A DNA stretch of 64,000 nucleotides from Macrothele yani (GCA_039090855.1 CM077012.1:141146541-141210540), one strand, 5' to 3'; shown: positions 9,843 to 20,854, numbered from the stretch's first letter. Translations and numbers: made by a program. Notes: generated by a model from the sequence alone, not told the origin.

Positions 9843-10466
9843 TACCGTCTGGAAAGAGGAACTTTAGTTTCTCCTTGAACCATTTGGATCTGTCAACATG
9901 AAAGTCACATGTTGACAGATCCGGGCTATAGGCTGGGTGGTGCAGAACCTCTCACCCTTTCCGTGCTAACGCATCCTGCATAATGTGTGCAACAGAATCA
10001 CACCACGCGAAAGCATGCCAGGTCACCCATTCTTGATTGCTTTATGCAGCTTGTCCGCTGTGTCGATGTAGTGGTTGGCATTGCTGTTCACGTGAGGCTC
10101 TTTAAAGTCCACCAACAAAAGCCCTTCATGATCAAAAAATGCGGTCAGCATAACCTCCCCGGCGGAGTCCTGTGACTTGAATTTTATGTGTTTTGGTGAT
10201 CCGGGATGTTTCCATTGCATGCTCGCTGGTTTGCTGGATGGCTCAAAGTGGTGGCACCGCGATTCGTCACCTGCCACTATGCGCGATATAAATGCATCAC
10301 CCTCTGCTTTGTAACGCAGCAAGTGGTTCAAACTCCAACCCATACATTCTTCCTTATGGTGGTCAGTCAGCATCCGCGGGATTAATTGTAAACATACTTT
10401 CCGATATTGCAGTATCTTCGTAACCACAGTTTGAACTGTAACAAATGTCATAGCAAAGTCCTCCAT
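9840..10466 (-). pseudogene. mariner transposase fragment
   Basis: Minus-strand remnant of a mariner-family transposase (DD34D type). It reads SRIVAGDESRCHHFEP (first catalytic Asp context, usually GDETWVHHFEP), SMQWKHPGSPK, and VMLTAFFDHEGLLL (second Asp). After a stop and frameshift it reads LHHPAYSPDLSTCDFHV near 9880-9945 (third Asp, usually PYSPDL-PCDFHLF). The N-terminal DNA-binding domain is missing beyond the start near 10466. The segment around the third Asp is part of a perfect 15-bp palindrome (9886-9922). It lies in the foldback loop, between the RTE fragment and a gag-like pseudogene. Confidence 0.82.
9886..9922. repeat. Perfect 15-bp palindrome, 7-nt loop
   Basis: GGATCTGTCAACATG (9886-9900) pairs fully with CATGTTGACAGATCC (9908-9922). 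It lies over the third catalytic motif of the mariner fragment. Confidence 0.9.
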
Positions 10467-10497
10467 TTGCGAACGTCAGCCCCGACGACAGTTTTAC

Positions 10498-11760
10498 ATG
10501 CATTTCTTTCTCGGTGTGGGCGCATTGTTTGTGTTATTCGCATCGCTCCCCGCCGATCAAGGTGATCGTCCTTATTTAGGCTTCCGATGCCAAGCCTTAG
10601 TTCTCTTCCCTGATATGGACTCTATTACTTCCTGCCCCACTGCTTTCCAGGTGCTTTGTGTTTATCACAATGTCGTTATAAACGTGTTCACTGCGTATCA
10701 TTGCTTCTCATGTAAAACGCCTGGTCATCATCGCTTGCAGTGTCCGCTCACCTCTTCTTGTTCTTCCTCAACGGCTGCTCAAGTGCCCATCACAGAACCC
10801 CCTTCTTCACTTCCGGGCACCACGCCTGCGCTTGTTTCGCTTCCACCTTCTTAGTCTTCATCTCGATTGTCGTTGCCTTCCTCTGCAGGTCTTTTTCCTT
10901 CTCCACTAGCGTTGCCTCTTGTGGATACATCTGGATCTACTGCTCCTGCTTCGGTGCCTTCGTCTGTCTTGCTTTCTTCTTCGTCGTCTGTTGTCTGTGC
11001 TTTGTCACATCCCGTTGCCGACCTTTCTCCGCCTGTTCAGGTGCTGCCTTCTTTGTTTTCGCACGTCACCTCGTCAATCCCAACCCCAGGATTCTCTGCT
11101 TCATCATCTTCGCTGTGTACGTCAGCCTCGTCGCCCTCAGACGTTCATCCTTTCTTCAGCCGTTCCAGTACTCCGGTGTGTTCTCCGCCCGTTTCACCTT
11201 CTCCGAGCTCTTCTGATGCCTCTAGTATTGTTGCCTTCCTTTCGATTTCCTGGTCCCGTGATCGGTCCCCGCTTTCCAGCACAGCTACTCTTCTGGATTT
11301 GTGTGAAGCCTCACCTTCACCAGCTCCTGTTGCCCCATCAGTTGCCTCTTTGCTTGCGTTATGCGCACATGATCCAGATCTTCCTTGTCAGACTTCTCAC
11401 TTGCTGTCGGTTACTCCTTCTTCATCACCACGTCCCTGTTGGTACTGCTTCTAATAAGAAGTGCCGTCGTCGCTCTAATCGAGAGACTCGTACTAAGCGA
11501 ACCGCGGTCGCTCAGCCTTCTCTTCATCGTTCTTCAGGTTCCGCTCGTAATTCTACTGTTGCTGCTTTCGCCGACCTTATTGGTACTCCCTCCGTTTCCA
11601 CTGCAATTGTCGCTCGCCTCCAAGCTGTCCCTGGGTATTCGAAGATTCTCTTCCCAGATGCTGCCAACCCTTGTTCTTTGCCTCTTCTTGTGACGCTGGT
11701 TTGGATCCCCTTCTTGACTCACATGATCCAGCTGATTACTCGAATATGATTACTCGAATA
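10498..11760 (+). pseudogene. gag-like ORF1 of a non-LTR element, CCHC knuckle
   Basis: Plus-strand decayed ORF. The first open part (10498-10854) contains CFSCKTPGHHRLQC, a CX2CX4HX4C zinc knuckle, about 85-99 residues in. An in-frame TAG at 10852 separates it from a Ser/Pro-rich stretch in the same frame (to 11454). Sense then seems to move to another frame, giving a basic segment KKCRRRSNRETRTKRT near 11455-11500 and ending with DAGLDPLLDSHDPADYSN in a third frame near 11690-11745. A zinc knuckle followed by a Ser/Pro-rich tail fits the nucleic-acid-binding ORF1 of a LINE. No ORF2 follows. The DNA is strongly pyrimidine-rich on the plus strand, unlike its neighbours. Confidence 0.6.
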
Positions 11761-12747
11761 TGATATTCGCTGCTTCCTCCAAGTTTTCGTTGACCTCACG
11801 AGATCTTACCCCTGAGATATTTCGTTATTAAAGTTTTCTTAATTGCTACCTTGGTGATACTCAAAATCGCCTCATTGATCTGGTTCTGACCGATTAGTTT
11901 CTGTCTGCACTTGCATGATGTTTCGCTTCCTGTCGTCTTTGCCTTGCTGCTGTTCCGTCTAACTCCTTTGCATGTTTCTGTTATGCGTTGTACCCAACCT
12001 TTTTCTTTCCGTTGTATCCTATGTACCGCCATGTTTTCTCCACATCTCGGTTCTTTCAAACATCCGCCCGGTGCCTACTTCCGTGAACCCGTCACATCGT
12101 TTTGTTCACAGAGCTTCTTCCTATGTGCATTGTTATGCGCGATTCTTCTCTTATACCTTTCGTCACTGTCCTGGATTGCTCTATGTTGCTGTTCGCACAC
12201 AGTTAGTTTTTTCAGGTGTTCCGTGGGTTTGTTTTTCCTGTCTCGTCGAGTATTTGTCTTATGTCATGCCATGTGCCTCAGCATACCTTCTACCGTTGTG
12301 CTACGTTACTTGCTCATCCAGTGTGACTCATCTCGTCCGATACTTATCGTTATTGCTTTGCCTCATGCTAATTGATTGCCCCGTGCTGTTACCTACACCA
12401 TGCCATCTTTGCAAGTGTTATCTGTTGCACCTCGTTTTCTGCTTTTCATGCTGCGCCCCGGAGCATGAAAAGCAGCTTCCAGTTCGATGTATTCTCCATC
12501 TCCATGTCCGTCGTTCCTTCTGCTCAGTGACTGTTCCAGTGTGCTTCGCCTATCACAGATTGCCTTGTGCTGCTCGTTCAGCTTCGTTTATCTTTGTATG
12601 TCCTGATTGGCTTTTACAGACTGCTTTGTGCTGCTCGTCCAGTACCGTTATTCTTATTGTTTTATCATGCCATTTATTTTCCGTTCTCCTGTGTACTAGT
12701 CCTCGATACCTAATAAAGCAACGTCACGTTGTTTTTGGAATGTCTTT
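11761..12747. other. Pyrimidine-rich non-coding tract, foldback loop
   Basis: Plus strand is rich in T and C with no credible protein. An AATAAA near 12711 may be the polyadenylation signal of the retroelement that supplied the gag-like ORF. A 14-bp perfect palindrome lies at 12439-12475. Confidence 0.5.
12439..12475. repeat. Perfect 14-bp palindrome, 9-nt loop
   Basis: CTGCTTTTCATGCT pairs fully with AGCATGAAAAGCAG around a GC-rich loop. Confidence 0.88.
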
Positions 12748-15075
12748 TCAACTGCTGGGGTTCAAAGCTAGAAACGGGGAGTTCTTTCAGCTAATGTCAG
12801 GAACGAATGAAAGACTTTGTGGAAAACAAATTACTTCTTCATTATCCTCCATTACCCTTATTACAAATATCTCAAAAACTATCAAGATTCGAACGATGAA
12901 GAAGGAGATCTTTCTGATTCACACCATGCTAACGAATAGCTATCCTGAAATGGGAAATGTCCAGGTTGGGGTGGGCGGGGGGGGGGAGGTAGGTGAATTC
13001 GTGGGCTACTAACATTCTTTTTTAAACATCTCCAAAACTATTGCTATTCAAACTATGAAAATGGCGTTTATTCCGGTTCACACCATTTACTAACGAATGA
13101 CTATCTTGAAATTTTTAATGAATTTACATGGTGAGAGGGGGGGGGGGGGTGATGGTCGGTCTCGAATATATATATATACATAAGTTCTCAATATTGTTAT
13201 TTTTTTCTCAAAAACTGTTGTGGTTCAAACGATGAAAATGGATTTCCCCTCGGTTCATACGATTTGCTAACGAATGGCTATTTTGAAATTTTGAATTTTT
13301 CCATGGGGGTGTGTGCAATGGTCGTCCCCCAATTTTCTCAAACTTTTTTTTTTTTAAATCTATCAAAAACTGTTGGCCGCTCCGGTGAGGCAGAGGTGTA
13401 AGCGACGGACTCTGATCATTCGTTCGAACAGGGTCCGGGTTCGACTCCCGGTGAGGCATGAATGTTGTGTTTGTTGTACGGCACTGGCTCTCTCCCTTCC
13501 CTGGAACCAGTGACCCTGAATTAGGGACGGGCGACTGCTTATAGCCCATTGAGTTGCTCACGGTGGTCGTTAAATCTCCAATAAAAAAAACTGTTGCGGT
13601 TCAAACGATAAAAATGGAGTTCATTCCTATTCATACGATTTACTAACGAATGGCTATTTCGGAATTTTGAATTTCCATGATGAGGGGGGGGGGTGAAATG
13701 GTAGGCCTGTAATATTATTTGTTAAATTTCTCAAAAACTATTGCGGTTCAAACGATGAAAATGGAGTTCTTTTCGGTTCATACAATTTGCTAACGAATGG
13801 CTATTTTGAAATTTTGAATTTCCATGGTGGGGGGCTGGTGAAATGGTCGGTCTCTCTGTATATATGCAAAATCTCAATATTATTTTTTAAATATCTCAAA
13901 AACTATTGCGGTTCAAACGATAAAAATGGAGTTCATTCCTGTTCATACGATTTACTAACGAATGGCTATTTCGGAATTTTGAATGTCCATGATGAAGGGG
14001 GGGGTAAATGGTGTAGGCCTGTGACATTCTTTTTTAAATATCTCAAAAACTATTGCGGTTCAAACGATGAAAATGGAGTTCTTTTCGGTTCATACGATTT
14101 GCTAACGAATGGCTATTTTGAAATTTTGAATTTCCATGGGGGTGGGGGCTGGTGAAATGGTCGGTCTCTGTGCGTATATGTAAATTCTATTATTTATTAA
14201 ATATGTCAAAAACTATTGCGGTTCAAACGATAAAAATGGAGTTCATTCCTGTTCATACGATTTACTAACGAATGGCTATTTCGGAATTTTGAATTTCCAT
14301 GATGAGGGGGGGGGTGAAATGATAGGCCTGTAACATTATTTTTTAAATATCTCAAAACCTATTGCGGTTCAAACGATGAAAACGGAGTCCTTTTCAGTTC
14401 ATACGATTTGCTAACGAATGCCTATTTTGAAATTTTGAATTTCCATGGTGGGGTGCTGGTGAAATGGTCGGTCTTTCTGTATATATGCAATTTCTCAATA
14501 TTATTTTTTAAATATCTCAAAAACTATTGCGGTTCAAACGATAGAAATGGAGTTCATTCCGGTTCATACGATTTACTAATGAATGGCTATTTCGAAATTT
14601 TGAATTTCCATGGTGGGGGGCTGGTGAAATGGTCGGCCTCCTATATTTATATGCAAATTATCAATATTATTTATTAAATCTCTCAAAAACTATTGTGGTT
14701 CAAACGATGAAAATGGAGTTCATTCCGGTTCATACGATTTATTAACGAATGGCTATGCTGAAATTTGAAATATCTATTTTTTGGGGGTACCATTTCACCA
14801 GCCCCCCCCCACTTTGTTTTTTAAATAACTCAAAAACTATTGCGGTTCAAACGAAAAAAATTGAGTTCATTCCGGTTCATACGTGGTACAAACGAATGGT
14901 GCAAAAAAATTTTTAAAATTCCATGGTGGGGGGCTATCGTTTCACACACCCCCCCACTTTGTTTTTTAAATATCTCCAAAACTTTTGCGGTTCAAACGAA
15001 AAAAACCGAGTTCATTCCGGTTCATACGTATTACAAACGAATTTTGTCTGACAAATTAAAAAATTCCGTGGTGGG
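12748..15075. repeat. Foldback array B, right side (loop part and right arm)
   Basis: Reverse-complement counterpart of 5411-6770 plus extra units at 12748-13375 that have no partner on the left. Units recur near 13215, 13593, 13744, 13907, 14056, 14217, 14365, 14528, 14697, 14840 and 14987, each with GGTTCAAACGA, ATTTGCTAACGAATGGC, TTTCCATGGTGG and a G run. A SINE interrupts it at 13376-13586. Confidence 0.85.
13376..13586 (+). mobile_element. tRNA-derived SINE in foldback right arm
   Basis: Plus-strand SINE flanked by the 10-bp duplication AAAACTGTTG (13366-13375 and 13587-13596) within an array B unit. The head carries a B box (GGTTCGACTCC) and a slightly damaged A box. The tail is CTCCAATAAAA. 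Confidence 0.9.
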
Positions 15076-16200
15076 GGGCTGGTGAAATGCACCTCTGAAC
15101 TACAACAACAAAAAGACGTCCGCACCATGCCAAGAGTTGTAGCTTGCCTAAGTGCACGTTTTATTCAGAGCAAAGATTGCGAAATAAATTTTTCATCCAA
15201 ACCGAAACTAAACAACATATCCCTCTCTGATGAGGTCAAGGTTCAACTTTGCACGAAGAAGGAACACAAGAACGCTAACCGAAAGTAAACAGCATACCCT
15301 TCTTTGATGGGATGAAGGTTCAACTTTGGCTGCACCAAGAACTCAGTAACGCTGTCTCGATTCTCTCAAACTTGTGATATACCGGTTACGTAAACGAATC
15401 AAAGAACTGTGAGTTTGTGATAATCAGAAATTACAAAATTTATGTACATCGCAAAAAGCGTATAAATGAATTAATTAGCTATTATCGAATTGGAAAAGCT
15501 TAGAAAATACAGTAAAATATCGGGACTAATGCAGAATTACGTATAAATATCAAAAAATATAACTGGAGTACGCATAGCCGAAGTTTCACTGAATATCTTT
15601 TTATTTCTACAAAGCAATGCTTAAATATAAAAATTTTGTTTAAACTGAAAACCACTAGATTGAAAAAACATTGCGCAGAAATTCAAATTGCTTGAATTTC
15701 AGTCTGTGACTTATACCTGTAACTTAACCCTCCTTTCGAGTTGCTTCTAAACTAAAGATTTTCCCACTGAAGAGTCCGCTACTTCTCTAACAGCTTGTAC
15801 ATTTTAGCGACACTGACAGTGAGTCACAGCAAAATTTATAGACAACCTTGATTGTAAAAATGGGGGGAGGGTGTAGAGAGAAACATTGCAAGTAATTGTG
15901 GGGAACTGATATAAAGAAAGAGATTTAAACGAATACGTATTGTTGCTATATGTTGATCTAAGAGCTATTTTGTGTCAAATGATGAATCACAATGTGACGA
16001 TTTTTTATAAAAATGACCTTCGAACTTTCATTGAGTGGAAAATTAAAGGAAAGGAGATTTTAAACATAAATTCTTTTGGTGATTCTTCCAACTTGGCCGT
16101 TCGGCTTCAGGGTTATTACAAAAGTGTGTTTTATATGCAACAAACTAGGAATATTAATCAAATTAGTTAACCATTTAAGCTACTGCTTCGAAAATCAAGA
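15076..16200. repeat. Single-copy core of foldback right arm
   Basis: Inverted partner of 4301-5410. The plus-strand open frames 15082-15288 and 15940-16170 are the same 68- and 76-codon frames seen on the minus strand of the left arm. I recognise no protein family. Confidence 0.7.
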
Positions 16201-17782
16201 GTCAAAAAGTACCACTTCCGGTGGTGTACAAAATCTTCTTTTGGGTGTACAAAACTATGACATCACTCTGGCAGTGTTTTTTTTTAATTTTGGAAAAGTG
16301 GTACTCCAAGTTCATGCTCGAGGGCCACAAAGGAGAGTCGAAAAGTACCACTTCCGGTGGTGTACAAAATTTTCTTTTGGGTGTACAAAACTAGGACAAC
16401 ACTCTAACAGTGTTTTTTTTTTCAATTTTAAAAAATTGGCTCTCCAAGTACATGCTCGAGGGCCACAAAGAAAAATCAAAAAGTACTACTTCCGGTGGTG
16501 TACACAATTTTCTTTTGAGTGTACAAAACTGTACAAAACTAGGACTGCACTCTGGCAGTGTTTATTTTCGTTTTCGGAAAAATGGCACTCCAAGTACATG
16601 CTCGAGGGCCACAAAGGAGAGTCAAAAAGAACTATTTCCGGTGGTGTACAAAATTTTCTTTTGGGTGTACAAAACTGTACAAAACTAGGACAACACTCTG
16701 CAGTGTTTATTTTTGTTTTTGGAAAAGTGGCACTCCAAGTACATGCTCGAGGGCTACAAAGGAGAGTCAAAAAGTACCACTTCTAATGGTGTACAAAATT
16801 TTCTTTTGGATGTACAAAACTGTACAAAACTAGTACAAAACTTTGGCAGTAGTTATTTTCGATTTTGAGAAAGTGGCACTCCAAGTACATGTACTTGGTG
16901 TGCCACTTTTAGGAGAGTCGAAAAGTACTACTTCTAATGGTGTACAAAATTTTCTTTTGGGTGTACAAAACTGTACAAAACTAGTACAAAACTTTGGCAG
17001 TATTTATTTTCGATTTCGAAAAAGTGGCACTCCAGCATGTACTTGGAGTGCCACTTTTAAAGAGCCGAAAAATACCACTTCCGGTGGTGTACAAAATTTT
17101 CTTTTGGGTGTACAAAACTGTACAAAACTAGTACAAAACTTTGGCAGTAGTTATTTTCGATTTTGAAGAAAGTGGCACTCCAGCATGTACTTGGAGCGCC
17201 ACTTTTAAAGAGCCGAAAAGTATTACTTCCGGTGGTGTACAAAATTTTCTTTTGGGTGTACAAAACTGTACAAAACTAGTACAAAACTTTGGCAGTATTT
17301 ATTTTCGATTTTGAAAAAGTGGCACTCCAGCATGTACTTGGAGTGCCACTTTTTGAAAGCCGAAAAGTACCACTTCCGGTGGTGCACAAAATTTTCTTTT
17401 GGGTGTACAAAACTGTACAAAACTAGTACAAAACTTTGGCAGTAGTTATTTTCGATTTTGAGAAAGTGGCACTCAGCATGTACTTTGAGCGCCACTTTTT
17501 GAAAGCCGAAAAGTACTACTTCCGGTGGTGTACAAAATTTTCTTTTGGGTGTACAAAACTGTACAAAACTAGTACAAAACTTTGGCAGTAGTTATTTTCG
17601 ATTTTGAGAAAGTGGCACTCCAGCATGTACTTTGAGTGCCATTTTTAGAGAGCCGAAAAGTACTACTTCCGGTGGTGTACAAAATTTTCTTTTGGGTGTA
17701 CAAAACTGTACAAAACTAGTACAAAACGTTGGCAGCGTTGATTTCTTATTTTGGAAAAGTGGCACTCCAAGTACATGTATCT
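16201..17782. repeat. Foldback array A, right arm (about 11 units)
   Basis: Inverted partner of 2887-4300. Units recur near 16205, 16349, 16487, 16630, 16773, 16927, 17067, 17222, 17366, 17512 and 17661. Unit number and some unit variants differ from the left arm, which indicates array turnover after duplication. It ends at 17782 with GTACATGTATCT. Confidence 0.85.
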
Positions 17783-17791
17783 GCAGGAAAC
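17783..17791 (+). repeat. Right 9-bp target-site duplication of the foldback element
   Basis: GCAGGAAAC, identical to 2871-2879. Confidence 0.85.
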
Positions 17792-18290
17792 GGCACTCAT
17801 TACTCTAGACAACCTTCATCTATCTGTTGAGGGTCCATTTCCCACGTTCATTGGCCCATGTGAGGAATTATCTGCGATGGCGGGGCGTCATCATGGGTAT
17901 CCTCGTTTGTCTTAAACTGTGGAACCCCAGGCGAAGTTAGGTACGGCGGATGGTGCATCTGGGAATAGGTCTAACTGCACAGCTGTTGTACTGGTGAGTG
18001 AGTTGGGTGACTGTTGCATGTCGTTGCTGAGATACCAGTTTTTACACCCGACACTCACCTTTACGATCAACCGCGTGTAGCTGACCAATATGAACCCTTC
18101 TGATAGATGTCCGTGCATGGTTAATCCAGTCCTGGTACAACCTTGATACAGCAGTACCGGAGCAGCCAACAAGTGCGTCTATTTCCGAAATACTGGCACC
18201 TGTCCTCCGTGCCCCAACTATCTGGCCAGGGTCAAATTGGCTGAAGTCTCCACGTTTCCCCATTACTGGCAAACGTTTACTGATTACGTA
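17792..18290 (-). pseudogene. Tc1-like transposase, N-terminal part of the split pseudogene
   Basis: Minus strand, starting at a methionine near 18272 or, better, the internal MGKRGDFSQFDPG near 18263. The N-terminus is a helix-turn-helix: GQIVGARRTGASISEIDALVG, then GTAVSRLYQDW. After frameshifts it reads TVTQLTHQYNS, then a run corresponding to the linker, then SNECRFL at the foldback junction (usually SDESRFLL, with the first catalytic Asp changed). The downstream half is at 2300-2879, where the frame resumes with LLYQTDGRG. Confidence 0.8.
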
Positions 18291-18399
18291 CAGAGGATAG
18301 GCACAATTTATAGTATGTAGCTACACGTGACGTTGATATCACGTGGTACTTCGTTATCGCTACGAATATGTAAAATATTCGTAAATGAGGGATAAATGC

Positions 18400-18520
18400 T
18401 ATGTCTGTCCTACGACGCTGTTTCTTTCCCTTCCCGTAAGCTAGTGGCCCTAGGTTAGAGATTGGCGACTTCTAACAGCCGTAGATGCTCTTCAGGGTCG
18501 CAAATCCTTGAAATAAAATT
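18400..18520 (+). mobile_element. SINE fragment (3' half)
   Basis: Decayed body and tail of the common SINE: a TTTCCCTTCCCG segment, GTGGCCCTAGGTTAG, GGCGACTTCTAACAGCC, ending AAATCCTTGAAATAAAAT. Confidence 0.6.
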
Positions 18521-18639
18521 AAAATCTGTCCACCTATGCGTTGTTGTTAGGACACCGGATTCGGCACTATATGAACTCAAACGATATAAGATGTATGGAT
18601 CAACGCAGTTCACAAGTGCAGCTTCAGAACTGTGTCTCT

Positions 18640-19770
18640 AAGAGATAATATATACTGACGTCTGTTGAAAATGCAACTGACAGATATCGAAGAAAGACTT
18701 CAGATAATGACTTATGATACAAGGCGCAAGTGATCAGAAGTACAGACCTGTAAGTCATTTGGAGCACCCAATACTCAGTACCTTGTGTATCCAGCACGAG
18801 TGAATATAACGGCTCATACACGGCGTAGCATAGACTGGAAAAGGTTCTAGATGTCCCACTGCGGAAGGTCATCGCATGCTGTCTTGATTCGCACCCAAAG
18901 TTCATCTTGGGTAACTGGCGGAGGAGCCTGATTGGCCAAATGTCGAGCGACCATATCTCACAGTTGTTCAATGAACGACAAATAAAGAGAACGCTCTGGC
19001 CAAGAAAAATGTAGCAAATTTCGGGCATCCGGGAGATGTAAGGCATTGCACGCCACATGTGGTATCAAAGATGGCGCCGGGGATCGTTCCAGCACTGCTC
19101 AGGAGGTGGGAACGTGAACTGAACCTAACACTCCATAGCAGAATGCCCGTTGTCTGCCCCATACGACGCTGCATACTGCATGCCTCAAGCAGTCGTTTTA
19201 GAAGGATACGTCCATCATGGTGTCGCCTTAAAAGGTTACGTCCATCACGGGTCCTTATGTTGAACCGCGACTCATCAGAAAACACTATGCTCCGCCATTC
19301 ATCACGCCAGTGTTAGTATTCTTGGCTCCATTGCAGCCGCTGATATTTGTGGTTTAAAGTCAAGGGAAGTTGAAGCAACTGACGGCGCGCTACGAGGCCT
19401 CTCTACAAAGCAAACTGCGTCCGTCAGAGATTGCAGACAGCCCTTGATATGTTACAGATCTCCACTGTTGCACTAATACTTGGGATGTAGCTGTTCGGTA
19501 TGCCAAACCCATACGGAAAAGACGCATGTCTTCCCGTACGTTCGCCCGTCTGTGGGCTCCACAACCCTCACGTCAGTGAGTCAGACCTTCCTCTTCCCAT
19601 TGACGCCATATTCACATCACTGTGCTCGCGTTTCATCTAACACAAGCGGCGATGTCGCAAAGAGAAAGTCCGCTATCTTGCAGTCCAACATATCGGCCTA
19701 GCTCAAAGACCCTCAGCTGTACGTACGTGTCACGCCATCTGCGACTGGGAATACTCAGTTACTACCACTA
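18640..19770 (-). pseudogene. Tc1-like transposase pseudogene
   Basis: Minus strand. An N-terminal region near 19650-19720 reads RVFELGRYVGLQDSGLSLRH, a Tc1-type helix-turn-helix. FSDESRFNIRTRDGR near 19230-19285 contains an intact first catalytic Asp and is followed by RHHDGRILL and RRMGQTTGIL-WS. The second motif (usually QQDNARPH) is eroded near 19030-19060. The C-terminus (near 18850-18910) reads TQDELWVRIKTACDDLPQ in a shifted frame. Stops and frameshifts throughout make it inactive. It belongs to the same broad family as the elements at 28042-29647 and 52922-54329. Confidence 0.75.
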
Positions 19771-20325
19771 CCTTACTTCTACAATTCCCGCAAATCGGCT
19801 ATGTTAACTAGCTCTATGCGTCCTGCTTTTATATCTCCTGCAGGACAGATACGAGGGCTTGGGTAGTGCAAATCATTTGCATGTGCGCTGTGGTTGTAAT
19901 GATCTGCACCTCCTCACGTGACCTACCCATTCTGCGAGTTTCAGTCAGATCGCAAACGGTTTTCCTAGTATTGCATTATCGTCAAACAGCAGCTTATTTT
20001 TTGGCTTGCTTCACACATATAAGCTGTGGTATTACCTAGATTATGCGTCCAAAATGACACTTTGGAGCAAAATTACAAATTAGGATATTTCTTTTTCACA
20101 TTGCATTGAATGCACAACACATTTTCTCGAAATCATTGCATATGTTTCCAACTTAGAATATGTGTTTGTTATTTGTATGTTCGCAGTCCACTTGGATTAT
20201 ATACCATAGATGTATTTTAAAGTATACTGAGAATTTGCATTTGAGTAACTAATACGGACATTTGACGTGGACCAGAAACATCAAACAGAGGTTATCTCTC
20301 TTTCCACGTTTATAAGTGAGTCACG
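19771..20325. other. No gene seen
   Basis: A+T-rich intergenic sequence. AATCATTTGCATGTGCGCTG near 19870 resembles the outer part of the Tc1-like elements elsewhere in the window, so the transposon may extend to about 19900. Nothing else is assigned. Confidence 0.4.
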
Positions 20326-20460
20326 GAAACATTCGCATTGGCCGCCACCGGGAATCGAACCCGGTGGCGGCCTCTAGGCAAGAGGCACCGTCACCGGGTT
20401 CGATTCATTATCTAGGCAAGAGGCACCGTCACCCGTTATTAGGCAAGCTCTGCCAGGGGT
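20325..20460 (-). repeat. tRNA-Gly-like fragment with partial duplication
   Basis: On the minus strand, GCCTC-TTGCCTA-GAGGC forms a 5-bp anticodon stem with a 7-nt loop whose anticodon would be GCC (Gly). It is followed by a T-loop TTCGATT in a 13-bp hairpin (20340-20372), too long for a tRNA T-arm. The anticodon-arm segment is repeated just downstream with CACCCGGTGACGGTG-like linkers. The 5' half of a tRNA is missing. It is best read as a tRNA-derived repeat. Confidence 0.55.
20340..20372. repeat. 13-bp perfect GC-rich hairpin
   Basis: GGCCGCCACCGGG pairs with CCCGGTGGCGGCC around the loop AATCGAA. Confidence 0.88.
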
Positions 20461-20854
20461 GACTAATTTTTTGTCCGGTGTGCTTATTTAAGAGAAAATT
20501 TGTATGGGCTCTAAAATGTTTGTACATGCGCTAGTTTCAGATTCTGATACAATGAATCAGCAGGGTGCATGGTTCAGTTCTTTTTAAATTTCATGGCGCC
20601 AATAACAGGCTTCAACATAAAGGGTCAAGAATATGACTAATCAGAAGAAAGAAGAAAGCTTTGTTAAAGATGACGCAAAACCTTTTTCAATGTGTAAACA
20701 TGATGACCTGGACGGGACTGTTCAATTTGGGCAAGGTCATCCAAAAATCTACACCGTTTTCTTGTTTACGTTTTCCAACTGTAGGCTGAAGAAACGTATA
20801 TGTTCCAGCTTTGTCCGTCCGTCTGTCCGTCTGTCTGCGCGATAACTCGCGTTT

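Larger units (their letters stand above)
2880..17782. mobile_element. 14.9-kb foldback element with minisatellite inverted arms
   Basis: The element begins AGATACATGTACTTGGAGTG and ends with the exact reverse complement. Left arm 2880-6980 and right arm 13376-17782 are inverted copies, about 98-99% alike in the single-copy core. Each arm runs from the outside in: tandem array A (about 145-bp units), a single-copy core of about 1.1 kb, tandem array B (about 155-bp units), and a SINE inserted at the same site. The 6.4-kb loop carries other mobile elements and extra array B units. The 9-bp target duplication GCAGGAAAC and arms built of short repeats match Foldback elements, and FB-NOF belongs to the MULE superfamily, which makes 9-bp duplications. 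No MULE transposase is visible, so this copy is probably non-autonomous. It interrupts a Tc1-like transposase pseudogene. Confidence 0.82.

Noticed and set aside
11972..13012. 346-codon open frame rich in Cys, Ser and Leu
   Set aside because: It reads a pyrimidine-rich tract open in several frames and runs into foldback array B. Composition explains it.
2880..17782. Assembly artefact as sole explanation of the inverted repeat
   Set aside because: A 9-bp target duplication and an interrupted transposase frame that rejoins are not expected from a misassembly, though long reads should still confirm it.
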